From Mycobacterium ahvazicum (lineage in GTDB: Bacteria > Actinomycetota > Actinomycetes > Mycobacteriales > Mycobacteriaceae), in contig NZ_FXEG02000002.1 of the NCBI RefSeq assembly GCF_900176255.2, positions 1,488,001 through 1,552,000 of the forward strand: a stretch of 64,000 nucleotides of DNA, in the 5' to 3' direction. Below the pieces are notes generated by a model. The model searched no databases. It had not been told where the DNA came from and was given only the letters and a program-made list of their open reading frames with translations. This document shows, in pieces, positions 46,308 to 55,500 of the stretch. The position numbers were made by a program, and so were the translations under genes. Each line of letters opens with the position of its first letter. The first letter of the stretch is position 1.

Positions 46308-47186
46308 GTGATCTTCGCCAAGGGCCACGGCACCCAGAACGACTTCGTGCTGCTGCCCGACCTCGACGCCGAGCTGTCGCTCACCCTGGCCGGGGTGGCC
46401 GCGCTGTGCGACCGCCGCCGCGGGCTGGGCGCCGACGGCGTGCTGCGGATCACCACCGCGGGTGCGGCCGTGGAAGTCGGCGTGCTCAATCGGCTGCCCG
46501 ACGGTGTCGGCGCGGACGACTGGTACATGGACTATCGCAACGCCGACGGGTCGACCGCGCAGATGTGCGGCAACGGCGTGCGGGTGTTCGCCCACTACCT
46601 GCGTGCCAGCGGCCTGGAGACCCGCGACGAGTTCGTCGTCGGATCGCTGGCGGGGCCGCGGATGGTCACCATGCACCACGTCGACGCCACCAGCGCCGAC
46701 GTCACCGTCGACATGGGTAAGGCCAACCGGATGGGCAGCGGGGGACCGGCCTTTGAAGCCGTAGTCGGCGGCCGGCGCTTGAGCGGGTTGGCGATCGACG
46801 TGGGCAATCCGCACCTGGCGTGCGTCGACCCGCAGCTGAGTAGCGACGCGCTCGCCGCGCTGGATGTCGCCGCGCCGGTGCAGTTCGACCGGGCGCAGTT
46901 CCCCGAAGGCGTCAACGTCGAAGTACTCACCGCGGCTGTCGAGGGCGTGGTGCGGATGCGGGTCCATGAGCGCGGGGTCGGCGAAACCCGTTCGTGCGGA
47001 ACCGGAACCGTCGCGGCCGCGGTGGCCGCGCTCGCGGACGCCGGGTCCGACACCGGCACCCTGACCGTCCGGGTACCCGGGGGCGACGTCGTCGTCACCA
47101 TCACCGACGCCACCAGCTTCCTGCGCGGGCCGTCGGTGCTGCTGGCCCGTGGCCTAGTGAGCGAGGACTGGTGGAACGCCCAATAA
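46308..47186 (+). CDS. dapF: Diaminopimelate epimerase DapF
   Basis: The 292-residue racemase interconverts LL- and meso-DAP. The two catalytic cysteines are in [10 protein letters not shown] and [24 protein letters not shown] starts the fold. GTG 46308 lies 6 nt after TACCCT (46296-46301), so a leaderless transcript can start inside the end of miaA. Confidence 0.96.
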   Translation: MIFAKGHGTQNDFVLLPDLDAELSLTLAGVAALCDRRRGLGADGVLRITTAGAAVEVGVLNRLPDGVGADDWYMDYRNADGSTAQMCGNGVRVFAHYLRASGLETRDEFVVGSLAGPRMVTMHHVDATSADVTVDMGKANRMGSGGPAFEAVVGGRRLSGLAIDVGNPHLACVDPQLSSDALAALDVAAPVQFDRAQFPEGVNVEVLTAAVEGVVRMRVHERGVGETRSCGTGTVAAAVAALADAGSDTGTLTVRVPGGDVVVTITDATSFLRGPSVLLARGLVSEDWWNAQ

Positions 47187-47192
47187 TTCGGA

Positions 47193-47216
47193 TGCACGCC
47201 GCGGAATTGGCGTGCA
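47193..47216. terminator. Hairpin between dapF and hflX
   Basis: TGCACGCC-N8-GGCGTGCA is a perfect 8-bp stem starting 7 nt after the dapF stop and ending 16 nt before the hflX ATG. A terminator or an attenuating 5'UTR structure for hflX. Confidence 0.55.
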
Positions 47217-47232
47217 CTATTGCTAATTGCCT

Positions 47233-48693
47233 ATGACACATCCCGAACTGCCGTACCCCGATCCGCCGGCCGACCATCCCGCGTCCGAGCCCAGCGTCGG
47301 TGAACTCGCCCTCGAAGACCGCTCGGCCCTGCGCCGCGTCGCCGGGCTGTCGACCGAACTCGCCGACATCTCCGAGGTCGAATACCGACAGCTGCGGCTG
47401 GAACGCGTCGTGCTGGTGGGGGTGTGGACCGAGGGCAGCGCGGCCGACAACCAGGCGAGCCTGGCCGAGCTGGCGGCGCTGGCCGAAACCGCCGGCTCGC
47501 AGGTGCTCGAGGGGCTGATCCAGCGCCGCGACAAGCCCGACCCGTCGACCTACATCGGCTCGGGCAAGGCCCAGGAGTTGCGCGACGTGGTCGTGGCCAC
47601 CGGCGCCGACACCGTGATCTGCGACGGTGAACTATCCCCGGCGCAGCTGACCGCCCTGGAAAAGGCCGTCAAGGTCAAGGTCATCGATCGCACCGCGCTG
47701 ATTCTCGACATCTTCGCTCAGCACGCCACCAGCCGCGAAGGCAAGGCGCAGGTGTCGCTGGCGCAGATGGAGTACATGCTGCCGCGGCTGCGCGGCTGGG
47801 GTGAGTCGATGTCCCGGCAGGCCGGTGGTCGCGCCGGCGGCAGCGGCGGCGGGGTGGGGCTGCGTGGTCCCGGAGAGACCAAGATCGAGACCGACCGGCG
47901 CCGCATCCGCGAGCGAATGTCCAAGCTGCGCCGCGAGATCAAGGACATGAAGCAGGCCCGCGACACCCAACGCAGTCGCCGCGTGCACAGCGATATGCCG
48001 TCCGTCGCGATCGTCGGGTACACCAACGCCGGCAAGTCCAGCCTCCTCAACGCGCTCACCGGGGCCGGCGTGCTGGTGCAGGACGCGTTGTTCGCCACCC
48101 TGGAGCCCACCACCCGGCGTGCCGAGTTCCCCGACGGCCGTCCGCTCGTGCTCACCGACACCGTCGGGTTCGTGCGGCACCTGCCCACCCAGCTGGTCGA
48201 GGCATTCCGTTCGACGCTCGAGGAGGTCGTCGACGCCGATCTGTTGGTGCACGTCGTGGACGGTTCCGACGTCAACCCGGTCGCCCAGATCAACGCGGTG
48301 CGCCAGGTGATCTCCGAAGTGGTCTCCGACCACCAGGGGGAGCCGCCGCCGGAGTTGTTGGTGGTGAACAAGATCGACGCCGCGAGCGACCTGATGCTGG
48401 CCAAGCTGCGGCACGGGCTGCCGGGTGCGGTGTTCGTCTCCGCGCGCACCGGCGAGGGCATCGACGAGCTGCGCCGGCGGATGGCCGAACTGGCCGCCCC
48501 CATCGACGCCGCCGTCGACGTGGTGATTCCCTACGACCGCGGCGATCTGGTGGCCCGGGTGCACGCCGACGGCCGCATCGAGGAAGAGGAGCACGACTCC
48601 TTTGGCACGCGGATCAAGGCCCGGGTTCCGGTGGCGCTGGCCGCGAGCCTGCGTCAATTCGCCACGGCCAACGGTTCGACTCCCCAGGGTTAG
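47233..48693 (+). CDS. hflX: Ribosome-associated GTPase HflX
   Basis: The 486-residue GTPase has an N-terminal HflX domain (DPSTYIGSGKAQEL, VKVIDRTALILDIFAQHA), a Gly-rich linker (GGSGGGVGLRGPGETKIETDRRRI) and the G domain with GYTNAGKSSL, DTVGF and NKID. It splits stalled or antibiotic-bound ribosomes. ATG 47233; TTG 47227 is also in frame. Confidence 0.95.
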   Translation: MTHPELPYPDPPADHPASEPSVGELALEDRSALRRVAGLSTELADISEVEYRQLRLERVVLVGVWTEGSAADNQASLAELAALAETAGSQVLEGLIQRRDKPDPSTYIGSGKAQELRDVVVATGADTVICDGELSPAQLTALEKAVKVKVIDRTALILDIFAQHATSREGKAQVSLAQMEYMLPRLRGWGESMSRQAGGRAGGSGGGVGLRGPGETKIETDRRRIRERMSKLRREIKDMKQARDTQRSRRVHSDMPSVAIVGYTNAGKSSLLNALTGAGVLVQDALFATLEPTTRRAEFPDGRPLVLTDTVGFVRHLPTQLVEAFRSTLEEVVDADLLVHVVDGSDVNPVAQINAVRQVISEVVSDHQGEPPPELLVVNKIDAASDLMLAKLRHGLPGAVFVSARTGEGIDELRRRMAELAAPIDAAVDVVIPYDRGDLVARVHADGRIEEEEHDSFGTRIKARVPVALAASLRQFATANGSTPQG

Positions 48694-48708
48694 ACCTGGG
48701 CGGCTGCC

Positions 48709-48728
48709 TACCAACCGTCTGGTTGGTA
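48709..48728. promoter_or_regulatory. Palindromic operator upstream of fadE20
   Basis: TACCAACC-N4-GGTTGGTA is a perfect dyad with 8-bp arms, 40 nt before the fadE20 start and overlapping a TATGTT-like -10 box (48729-48734 region). Length and symmetry fit a TetR-family repressor site of lipid metabolism; the regulator is not in the window. Confidence 0.65.
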
Positions 48729-48768
48729 TATGTTGGGCGGCAGAGTTCCCGGCGGCCGGAGGTTATCC

Positions 48769-49929
48769 ATGGGCAGTGCAATCAAGTACCAGCGCACACT
48801 GTTTGAACCCGAACACGATCTGTTCCGCGAGTCCTACCGGGCCTTCCTCGAGCGCCATGTGGCGCCGTACCACGACGAGTGGGAGAAGGCGAAAATCGTC
48901 GACCGCGGCGTCTGGCTCGAGGCCGGCAAGCAGGGATTCCTGGGCATGGCGGTGCCCGAAGAGTACGGCGGCGGCGGCAATGCCGACTTCCGGTACAACA
49001 CGATCATCACCGAGGAAACGACCGCCGGGCGATACAGCGGAATTGGCTTCGGACTGCACAACGACATCATCGCGCCGTATTTGCTGGAGCTGACCAACGA
49101 CGAGCAGAAGCAACGCTGGTTGCCGAAGTTCTGCACCGGCGAAATGATCACCGCAATCGCGATGACCGAACCGGGCACGGGCAGCGACCTGCAGGGCATC
49201 AAGACCCGCGCGGTCAAACAGGGCGATCACTACGTGCTCAACGGCGCAAAGACGTTCATCACCAACGGAATCAACTCCGACCTGGTGATCGTCGTCGCGC
49301 AGACTGATCCGGACAAGGGCTCACAAGGCTTTTCGCTGCTCGCCGTCGAACGCGGCATGGAAGGCTTTGAGCGCGGCCGCCATCTGGACAAGATCGGCCT
49401 CGACGCCCAGGACACGGCGGAGCTGTCGTTCACCGACGTCAAGGTTCCCGTCGAAAACCTGCTCGGTGAGGAGGGTAAGGGCTTCATCTACTTGATGCAG
49501 AACCTGCCGCAGGAGCGGATCAACATCGCGGTCATGGCCGCCGCGGCGATGGAGCAGGTGCTCGAACAGACGCTGCAATACACCAAGGAGCGCAAGGCCT
49601 TTGGCAAGCCGATCGGCAGTTTCCAGAACAGCCGTTTCGTGCTGGCCGAGCTGGCGACCGAGGCAACCGTGGTGCGCATCATGGTCGACGAGTTCCTGCG
49701 GCTGCACCTGGACAAGAAGCTGACGGCAGAGCAGGCCGCGATGGCCAAGTGGTACTCCACCGAAAAGCAGGTGCATCTGATCGACCGGTGTCTGCAGCTG
49801 CACGGAGGCTATGGCTACATGCGCGAATACTCGGTTGCTCGTTCCTATCTCGATGCCCGGGTGCAGACGATCTACGGCGGCACAACCGAGATCATGAAGG
49901 AGATCGTCGGGCGCAGCCTCGGGGTCTAG
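48769..49929 (+). CDS. fadE20: Acyl-CoA dehydrogenase FadE20
   Basis: The 386-residue enzyme has the classical signatures AMTEPGTGSDLQGIKT and LQLHGGYGYMREY-VARSYLDARVQTIYGGTTEIMKEI. It desaturates acyl-CoA with FAD. Length equals the M. tuberculosis ortholog. ATG 48769 has CCGGAGG about 8 nt upstream. The palindromic operator upstream suggests lipid-responsive repression. terC, found next to it in M. tuberculosis, is missing. Confidence 0.95.
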   Translation: MGSAIKYQRTLFEPEHDLFRESYRAFLERHVAPYHDEWEKAKIVDRGVWLEAGKQGFLGMAVPEEYGGGGNADFRYNTIITEETTAGRYSGIGFGLHNDIIAPYLLELTNDEQKQRWLPKFCTGEMITAIAMTEPGTGSDLQGIKTRAVKQGDHYVLNGAKTFITNGINSDLVIVVAQTDPDKGSQGFSLLAVERGMEGFERGRHLDKIGLDAQDTAELSFTDVKVPVENLLGEEGKGFIYLMQNLPQERINIAVMAAAAMEQVLEQTLQYTKERKAFGKPIGSFQNSRFVLAELATEATVVRIMVDEFLRLHLDKKLTAEQAAMAKWYSTEKQVHLIDRCLQLHGGYGYMREYSVARSYLDARVQTIYGGTTEIMKEIVGRSLGV

Positions 49930-50107
49930 CCGCGTGATCATGACGCATATCGGCTAACGTCGGCGTTGGTGGACCAATCTTGCTGTCACGCAACAACGAA
50001 TCGTCGGCAGACGCGCGGTACCCGTGCGGATGGTGACACGAACCACGCACAAATAGTCGGCTTACGCTGTCATTGCTTGGGTTTACGGCAAAATAGTCGA
50101 TGCCCAT
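49892..50107 (-). CDS. Possible small protein opposite the end of fadE20
   Basis: This 71-codon frame starts MGIDYFAVNPSNDSVSRLF and has an excellent SD, AAAGGAG, 6 nt before ATG 50107. It overlaps the fadE20 3' end by 38 nt on the other strand. No family recognised. M. tuberculosis carries a small gene (Rv2722) at this position and orientation, so it could be its ortholog; the second half is basic and may be spurious. Confidence 0.4.
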   Translation of the reverse strand: MGIDYFAVNPSNDSVSRLFVRGSCHHPHGYRASADDSLLRDSKIGPPTPTLADMRHDHAARPRGCARRSPS

Positions 50108-50455
50108 GAATAGCTCCTTTGCTCGAGTGGATAGCCGGCGCCTCGCGTACGGTCGGCGCATGTCCATCGGGTGCTCGGAGCGCGTAATCACCCGCCCCCG
50201 GCGTGTCTTGAGGCAGGATCGGTCGCGACATGATCGTCGTCCCGCATCATTTCGACATCGGAGTGGTCTCCGTTTTCGTAATATTCGCGAATTGCCTTCG
50301 TATTTCTTGTTCGCTGGAGCAAAGTTATGCGAGCCCGGCGATAATACGAACTCGGTGGGGTTCGTAACCCGCGTTTGGGGCACCAACCGCGCGCAGGGGC
50401 CGCAGGGTACGGGCATGGCCATACAAAAGGGCATATCCGTCGGCTGGGAGGCTTG
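49930..50455. other. 526-bp region between fadE20 and the LGFP gene
   Basis: It holds the possible small minus-strand gene (49892-50107) and a less GC-rich stretch at 50260-50360 that probably contains the promoter for the LGFP gene. No terC gene or remnant is visible. Confidence 0.5.
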
Positions 50456-52864
50456 GTGAACGGGAAGAGAGGTCACGTGCGCAGGCTCGCTGGTCGGGCG
50501 CTCATCAGCGTGGCGACCACAGCGTTGGCCATCGTGCTGTTGGCACCTACCGTTTCGGCGTCTCCGATCGGTGACGCCGAAGCCGCCATCATGGCCGAGT
50601 GGACCAAGGCCGGCGGCGACACCTCTCCGCTGGGTCCCCGCAAGGGCGACGTCTACCCGGTTGCCGACGGCTTCGCGTGTGACTTCGACGGCGGCAAGTT
50701 CTTCTTCACCACGGCCACCGGGGCGAAATTCATCTACGGGCCGATCCTGGAAAAATACGACATGCTCGGCGGTGCGGCCGGCGGCGATCTGGGCTTTCCG
50801 ACCATCAACGAGGTGCCCGGTCTGGCGGGCCCGGACAGTCGGGTGGCGACGTTCTCGGCCAGCGACAAGCCGGTGATCTATTGGACGCCCGATCACGGCG
50901 CGTTCGTCGTGCGCGGCGCCCTCAACGCCGCCTGGGACAAGCTGGGCAGCTCCGGTGGCGTCCTGGGCGCCCCGGTCTCCGATGAGACCTACGACGGCGA
51001 AGTGTCCTCGCAGAAGTTCAGCGGCGGCCAGATCTCCTGGAACCGCAAAACCAAGGAATTCACCACTGAGCCAGCGAATTTGGCCGAGCAGCTCAAGGGC
51101 CTGCAGGTAGCGATCGATCCCACCGCGGCCATCAACATGGCCTGGCGCGCGGCCGGCGGTGCCAACGGTCCGCTGGGCGCCAAGCAGGGCGGTCCGAACC
51201 CCATCGGCGGTGACGGCATCGTCCAGAACTTCGCCGGCGGCAAGGTGTTCTTCAGCCCGGCGACCGGTGCGAGCGCGCTGGAAAGCGACATCCTGGCGAA
51301 GTACGAGTCGGTCGGTGGTCCGGTCAGCAGTGACCTGGGTTTCCCGACCGCTAATGAATCCGACGGCGGCATCAGCCCCAACAGCCGGATCGCCACCTTC
51401 TCCGGGGCCGACAAGCCGGTCATCTTCTGGACCTCCGACCACGGCGCCTTCGTGGTGCGCGGCGCCATGAAGGCCGCCTGGGACAAGCTGCGTGGTCCCA
51501 CCGGAAAGCTGGGCGCGCCGGTCGGCGATCAGACCGTCGACGGCGACGTGATCTCGCAGAAGTTCACCGGCGGCAAAATCTCGTGGAACCGCGCGAAGAA
51601 CACCTTCTCCACGGACCCGGCCAACCTGGCTCCGCTGCTATCGGGTCTGCAGGTGTCGGGGCAGAACCAGCCGAGCGGTTCGGCGATGCCCGCGCACGCC
51701 AAGAAGTGGTTCAGCTGGAGCTGGTGGTATCTGTTCGCCCTGGTTCCGCTGCTGATTCTGGTGCTGCTGGCGGTGTTCGTGGCGTTGCGCTGGCGCCGGC
51801 ATCGTGCCGGTCGCAACAGCGCACCCTACGACCTGGAGCGCGACGCCGTCGGCGGCTACGGGGACACGGGTGAGCCGCGCTGGGGTCCCGACTACGCCGA
51901 GCACATGTCGTTCACCGACACCCACGAACAGGATCTCCGGGACGCCGAGCACGCGCCGCTGGCCAGGTGGCCGCACGCACCCGAAACGGCCGAAATCGAC
52001 GAGGACGGCGGGTATGACGAGCCGTCGCATCCCGTCACCGAGGAAGAATGGGATGAGCTGGCGGTCGACGAGCGGGATCCCGACTCGGTCGACACCGATT
52101 CCATCCCAGTCGTGTCGGCCGACGATCTGTCCGACGCCGGTTACGGCGATGAGCTGCCGGAAGTCGGCTATTCGGCTAGTCCCGACGTACCGGAGAGCGC
52201 GTATCCCGACGTCGTCGCCGAGGACGAATACGCCGCTGCCGCGGGCCCGGAAGGCGCTTATTCACCCGAAGGCGCCTATCCGGAGGCCGGCTATCCCGAA
52301 CTCCTCGACGAGGACGCCGCTTACCCGGAGGCGGGCTACCCGGGCGCCGCTTACCCGTCCGCCGCTTACCCGGAGGCGGGCTTCCCGGGCGCCGAGGAGG
52401 ACGAGGCCGCCTACCCCGCCGAGGAGCAGGAGACCGCGTACCCCGATGTCGCCGTGCCGCACACGCCTCCTGATCTGGCCGGCGCCGGTGGCGCGTCCGG
52501 TGCTGCCGGCGGGGCCGCTGGAGCCGCCGCGGGTGGTGCCGCAGCCAGCCTGGCGGCGGCGCTGGGCGCCGCGGCCGGCGTCGCACCCAGAGCGGCGGGG
52601 CGGCATGCAGCCGCGGATGCCGACGACGAGGCGGACGTAGTACCGGTGGCGGCGATCGGGGCATTAGGCCCCGCCGGGCGCCCGACGATCCACCTGCCGT
52701 TGGAGGACCCGTATCAGATGCCCGACGGCTACCCGATCAAGGCGAGTGCTCGCTTCGGCCTTTATTACACGCCGGGCAGCGACCTCTACCACGACACGCT
52801 CGCCGAGATCTGGCTTTCCAGCGAGGAAGCCGCGCTGGTCAACGGCTTCGTGAAAGCCGACTGA
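50456..52864 (+). CDS. LGFP-repeat envelope protein with TM anchor and YPEAG-repeat tail (Rv2721c-like)
   Basis: The 802-residue protein has a signal sequence (LISVATTALAIVLLAPTVSAS), then an extracytoplasmic region with LGFP repeats (LGFPTINE, LGAPVSDE, LGFPTANE, LGAPVGDQ) that bind the cell wall arabinogalactan, one TM helix (about residues 421-446) followed by RWRRHR, and a long acidic cytoplasmic tail. The tail contains tandem A-YPEAGYP units (nt about 52255-52455) and an Ala/Gly run. It is about 100 residues longer than the M. tuberculosis protein. GTG 50456 has GGGAGG 4 nt upstream; GTG 50477 is an alternative. Function unknown; a wall-membrane linker is likely. Confidence 0.88.
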   Translation: MNGKRGHVRRLAGRALISVATTALAIVLLAPTVSASPIGDAEAAIMAEWTKAGGDTSPLGPRKGDVYPVADGFACDFDGGKFFFTTATGAKFIYGPILEKYDMLGGAAGGDLGFPTINEVPGLAGPDSRVATFSASDKPVIYWTPDHGAFVVRGALNAAWDKLGSSGGVLGAPVSDETYDGEVSSQKFSGGQISWNRKTKEFTTEPANLAEQLKGLQVAIDPTAAINMAWRAAGGANGPLGAKQGGPNPIGGDGIVQNFAGGKVFFSPATGASALESDILAKYESVGGPVSSDLGFPTANESDGGISPNSRIATFSGADKPVIFWTSDHGAFVVRGAMKAAWDKLRGPTGKLGAPVGDQTVDGDVISQKFTGGKISWNRAKNTFSTDPANLAPLLSGLQVSGQNQPSGSAMPAHAKKWFSWSWWYLFALVPLLILVLLAVFVALRWRRHRAGRNSAPYDLERDAVGGYGDTGEPRWGPDYAEHMSFTDTHEQDLRDAEHAPLARWPHAPETAEIDEDGGYDEPSHPVTEEEWDELAVDERDPDSVDTDSIPVVSADDLSDAGYGDELPEVGYSASPDVPESAYPDVVAEDEYAAAAGPEGAYSPEGAYPEAGYPELLDEDAAYPEAGYPGAAYPSAAYPEAGFPGAEEDEAAYPAEEQETAYPDVAVPHTPPDLAGAGGASGAAGGAAGAAAGGAAASLAAALGAAAGVAPRAAGRHAAADADDEADVVPVAAIGALGPAGRPTIHLPLEDPYQMPDGYPIKASARFGLYYTPGSDLYHDTLAEIWLSSEEAALVNGFVKAD

Positions 52865-52881
52865 CGCCGTAGCGCACGGCG
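52865..52881. terminator. Hairpin between the LGFP gene and lexA
   Basis: CGCCGT-N5-ACGGCG fills the 17-nt gap between the two convergent stop codons; likely a bidirectional terminator. Confidence 0.55.
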
Positions 52882-53583
52882 CTATACCTTGCGGATCACC
52901 GTCACGACCTTGCCGAGCACGGTCGCGTCATTACCGGGGATGGGATCGAACGCCGGGTTGTGCGGCATCAGCCACACCTGACCGCCCGCGCGCTTGAACG
53001 TCTTGACGGTGGCCTCACCGTCGAGCATGGCGGCGACGATGTCGCCGTTGTCGGCGACATTCTGCTGCCGCACCACCACCCAGTCGCCGTCGCAGATCGC
53101 GGCTTCGACCATCGAGTCGCCGACCACCTTGAGCAAGAACAGCGTGCCCTCGCCGACCAGCTCGCGGGGGAGTGGGAAGACGTCCTCGACGGCTTCCTCG
53201 GCCAGGATCGGTCCACCGGCCGCGATGCGCCCGAGCACGGGGACGAACGTGGGTTCCGGTAACGCGTCCGACCCGGCGACCTCGGTGGCCGGCGCGGCCG
53301 CCACCGCGTCGTCGGCGCCGCGGACGTCGACGGCCCGGGGGCGGTTCGGGTCCCGGCGCAGATATCCCTTGCGTTCGAGGGTGCGCAGCTGGTGGGCCAC
53401 CGAAGAGGTCGATGTCAGGCCGACGGCGTCGCCGATCTCCCTGATGCTCGGCGGGTAACCACGGGTGGTCACCGACTCCCGGATGACATTCAAGATGGTG
53501 CGTTGCCGCTGGGTAAGCGATGAATCCACGGAACGCGTGCGGCCGTCCGGGCCGGTTGCCGAGGTGTCGTTGCTGTCGCTCAT
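52882..53583 (-). CDS. lexA: SOS repressor LexA
   Basis: The 233-residue repressor has a winged HTH ([36 protein letters not shown]), the Ala-Gly autocleavage site in [10 protein letters not shown], the catalytic Ser in [10 protein letters not shown] and the catalytic Lys in [12 protein letters not shown] 53583. A LexA box lies 33 nt upstream, so it is autoregulated. Confidence 0.98.
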   Translation of the reverse strand: MSDSNDTSATGPDGRTRSVDSSLTQRQRTILNVIRESVTTRGYPPSIREIGDAVGLTSTSSVAHQLRTLERKGYLRRDPNRPRAVDVRGADDAVAAAPATEVAGSDALPEPTFVPVLGRIAAGGPILAEEAVEDVFPLPRELVGEGTLFLLKVVGDSMVEAAICDGDWVVVRQQNVADNGDIVAAMLDGEATVKTFKRAGGQVWLMPHNPAFDPIPGNDATVLGKVVTVIRKV

Positions 53584-53615
53584 GGCACTGAATGTAGCCT
53601 CCCTGACCCGAAGAA

Positions 53616-53631
53616 TCAAACATGTGTTCGA
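53616..53631. promoter_or_regulatory. LexA (SOS) box upstream of lexA
   Basis: TCAAAC-ATGT-GTTCGA differs by one base from TCGAAC-N4-GTTCGA and lies 33 nt before the lexA start: the autoregulatory site. Confidence 0.88.
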
Positions 53632-53751
53632 CTGGCGTGTCATGGCAAGCACATGGTGGCTAAAGACCCTAGAACGGCCGAATCACACGTGTGTAACTTT
53701 TGCGTAGACCGGGTACCTGTGCTGCATGGAAGGGACGGCGACCGGCAGAAG

Positions 53752-53774
53752 TTGTCGGTGGCGGGGTCTAGCGT
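53752..53774 (+). promoter_or_regulatory. RecA-NDp (PafBC-type) promoter of chiZ
   Basis: TTGTCGGTG (53752-53760), 8 nt, TAGCGT (53769-53774) fits the damage-inducible RecA-NDp consensus, as at recA. Start of transcription would be about 100 nt before chiZ. Confidence 0.82.
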
Positions 53775-53812
53775 TTGGCCCGTGCGACACGCTTCGCTCA
53801 AATGTTCGGATT

Positions 53813-53849
53813 TCGAACACACGAGCGATAGTGTCGAACACACGAGCGA
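53813..53849. repeat. Two direct repeats resembling half-degenerate SOS boxes upstream of chiZ
   Basis: TCGAACACACGAGCGA occurs at 53813-53828 and 53834-53849, 21 bp apart (two helical turns). Each has a perfect left half TCGAAC and a right half GAGCGA with two mismatches to GTTCGA. They lie in the chiZ leader, downstream of the RecA-NDp promoter. Confidence 0.75.
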
Positions 53850-53875
53850 GGATTCGACGACCGGAGGAACGCACC

Positions 53876-54385
53876 ATGACGCTCATGCATACAGTCTCGC
53901 CGCGGACCAGCACCATGCGGCGCCCCAGCGATGGGCTCGTCGCGCGGCCTCGCTATGACGTCGCACGGCCCCGCTACGAGCAGGAGCGCGTGCTGCGGTC
54001 GCGCCGGTCGGTGCAGGCCCGGCCGGCGGGAGCGCCGATGCGCTACCGCGGTACCGGTGTCGCGGTGTCGCAAGCACCGCATCGCCGCCGCCCGGTCACG
54101 CTGGGGACGACGGTGGGTCTGGCCCTGATGGCCGGCGTCATCACGCTGTGGTTGGGCCTGGTCGCGAATCTCGGTCAGATCGCCAACGGCGACTCCGCGG
54201 CTGCTCCTGTTCCGGACCGGCTGTCGGTCGTGCAGGTCGAGCCGGGCGAATCGCTTCAGGATGTAGCGCACCGGGTCGCGCCGGAAGCGCCGGCCCGCCA
54301 GGTCGCCGACCGCATCCGCGAACTCAACAACCTGAGCTCCCCGGCGCTGGCTGCCGGCCAGACCCTGATCGCGCCGGTCGGCTGA
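53876..54385 (+). CDS. chiZ: Cell division inhibitor / wall hydrolase ChiZ (LysM protein, Rv2719c ortholog)
   Basis: The 169-residue protein has a basic, Arg-rich cytoplasmic N-terminus, one TM segment ([21 protein letters not shown]) and an external LysM domain at the C-terminus ([37 protein letters not shown]). ChiZ is induced by DNA damage and blocks division. SD GGAGGAA precedes ATG 53876. Confidence 0.92.
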   Translation: MTLMHTVSPRTSTMRRPSDGLVARPRYDVARPRYEQERVLRSRRSVQARPAGAPMRYRGTGVAVSQAPHRRRPVTLGTTVGLALMAGVITLWLGLVANLGQIANGDSAAAPVPDRLSVVQVEPGESLQDVAHRVAPEAPARQVADRIRELNNLSSPALAAGQTLIAPVG

Positions 54386-54541
54386 CCGTAGCCGCGTATC
54401 GCGAAAACCGCTCTACGCCAAGGCTCCTCGGTCCTGCCGTCAGTGACGGCGCATGCGTCGTGGCTACATTGGCCCGCCCGGGGAGCGCACGGGTACGCTC
54501 GGAGTGTTCTTCCGAGATGCCGGCACAGCGAAGGAGCGGTC

Positions 54542-55006
54542 ATGCACTGCCCGTTCTGTCGCCATCCCGACTCCCGGGTGATCGACTCCCGGGAAACCGA
54601 TGAAGGCCAAGCCATTCGGCGCCGCCGATCCTGCCCGGAGTGCGGACGCCGGTTCACCACCGTGGAAACCGCGATCCTGGCCGTCGTCAAACGCAGCGGT
54701 GTCACCGAGCCGTTCAGCCGCGAAAAGGTCATCAAAGGTGTGCGGCGCGCCTGCCAGGGCCGCCAGGTCGACGAGGACGCGCTGAATCTACTGGCTCAGC
54801 AGGTGGAAGACACCGTCCGCGCCGCCGGATCGCCGGAGGTTCCCAGCCACGAGGTCGGCTTGGCGATCCTCGGCCCGTTGCGTGACCTGGATGAGGTGGC
54901 CTATCTGCGGTTCGCCTCGGTATACCGGTCCTTTTCGTCGGCCGACGATTTCGAGCGCGAGATCGCCGCGCTCCGCAAGCACCGCCAAGTATCGACACCG
55001 AGTTGA
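54542..55006 (+). CDS. nrdR: Ribonucleotide reductase repressor NrdR
   Basis: The 154-residue repressor has a zinc ribbon (CPFC and CPEC) and an ATP-cone ([29 protein letters not shown]). It senses dATP/ATP and represses nrd genes. SD GAAGGAG precedes ATG 54542. Confidence 0.97.
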   Translation: MHCPFCRHPDSRVIDSRETDEGQAIRRRRSCPECGRRFTTVETAILAVVKRSGVTEPFSREKVIKGVRRACQGRQVDEDALNLLAQQVEDTVRAAGSPEVPSHEVGLAILGPLRDLDEVAYLRFASVYRSFSSADDFEREIAALRKHRQVSTPS

Positions 55007-55011
55007 CCGCG

Positions 55012-55497
55012 ATGCCCCCGGACCTGCATCCGGATCTCGAGGCGCTCGCGCCGCTGCTCGGCACCTGGGCCGGCCGCGGTTCCGGCGAATACCCGACCAT
55101 CCAGCCCTTCGACTATCTCGAGGAAATCGTGTTTTCCCATGTGGGGAAACCGTTTCTGGCATACGGGCAAAAGACCAAAGGGGCCGACGACGGCAAGCCG
55201 ATGCATGCCGAGACCGGCTACCTTCGGGTGCCGCGGCCCGGCCACGTCGAGATGGTGCTGGCCCACCCCAGCGGCGTGACCGAAATCGAGGTCGGGTCCT
55301 ACCGGGTGACCGGCGGCGTCATCGAAATCGAGTTGGCCACCACGTCGGTCGGATTGACCCCGACCGCCAAAGAGGTTTCCGCGTTAGGCCGAACCGTGCG
55401 AATCGACGGCGACCAGCTCTCCTACTCGGTGCGGATGGGTGCGGTCGGGCAGCCCCTGCAGCATCATCTGTCCGCGGAGCTGCACCGCAAGTCCTGA
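55012..55497 (+). CDS. Nitrobindin-type heme-binding protein (Rv2717c ortholog)
   Basis: The 161-residue beta-barrel protein starts with the family motif LGTWAGRGSGEYP (GxWxGxG) and ends with the axial heme His in QPLQHHLSAELHRK. Nitrobindins bind ferric heme and convert peroxynitrite to nitrate. ATG 55012 aligns with the M. tuberculosis start; TTG 55003 would overlap the nrdR stop. Confidence 0.9.
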   Translation: MPPDLHPDLEALAPLLGTWAGRGSGEYPTIQPFDYLEEIVFSHVGKPFLAYGQKTKGADDGKPMHAETGYLRVPRPGHVEMVLAHPSGVTEIEVGSYRVTGGVIEIELATTSVGLTPTAKEVSALGRTVRIDGDQLSYSVRMGAVGQPLQHHLSAELHRKS

Positions 55498-55500
55498 ATC

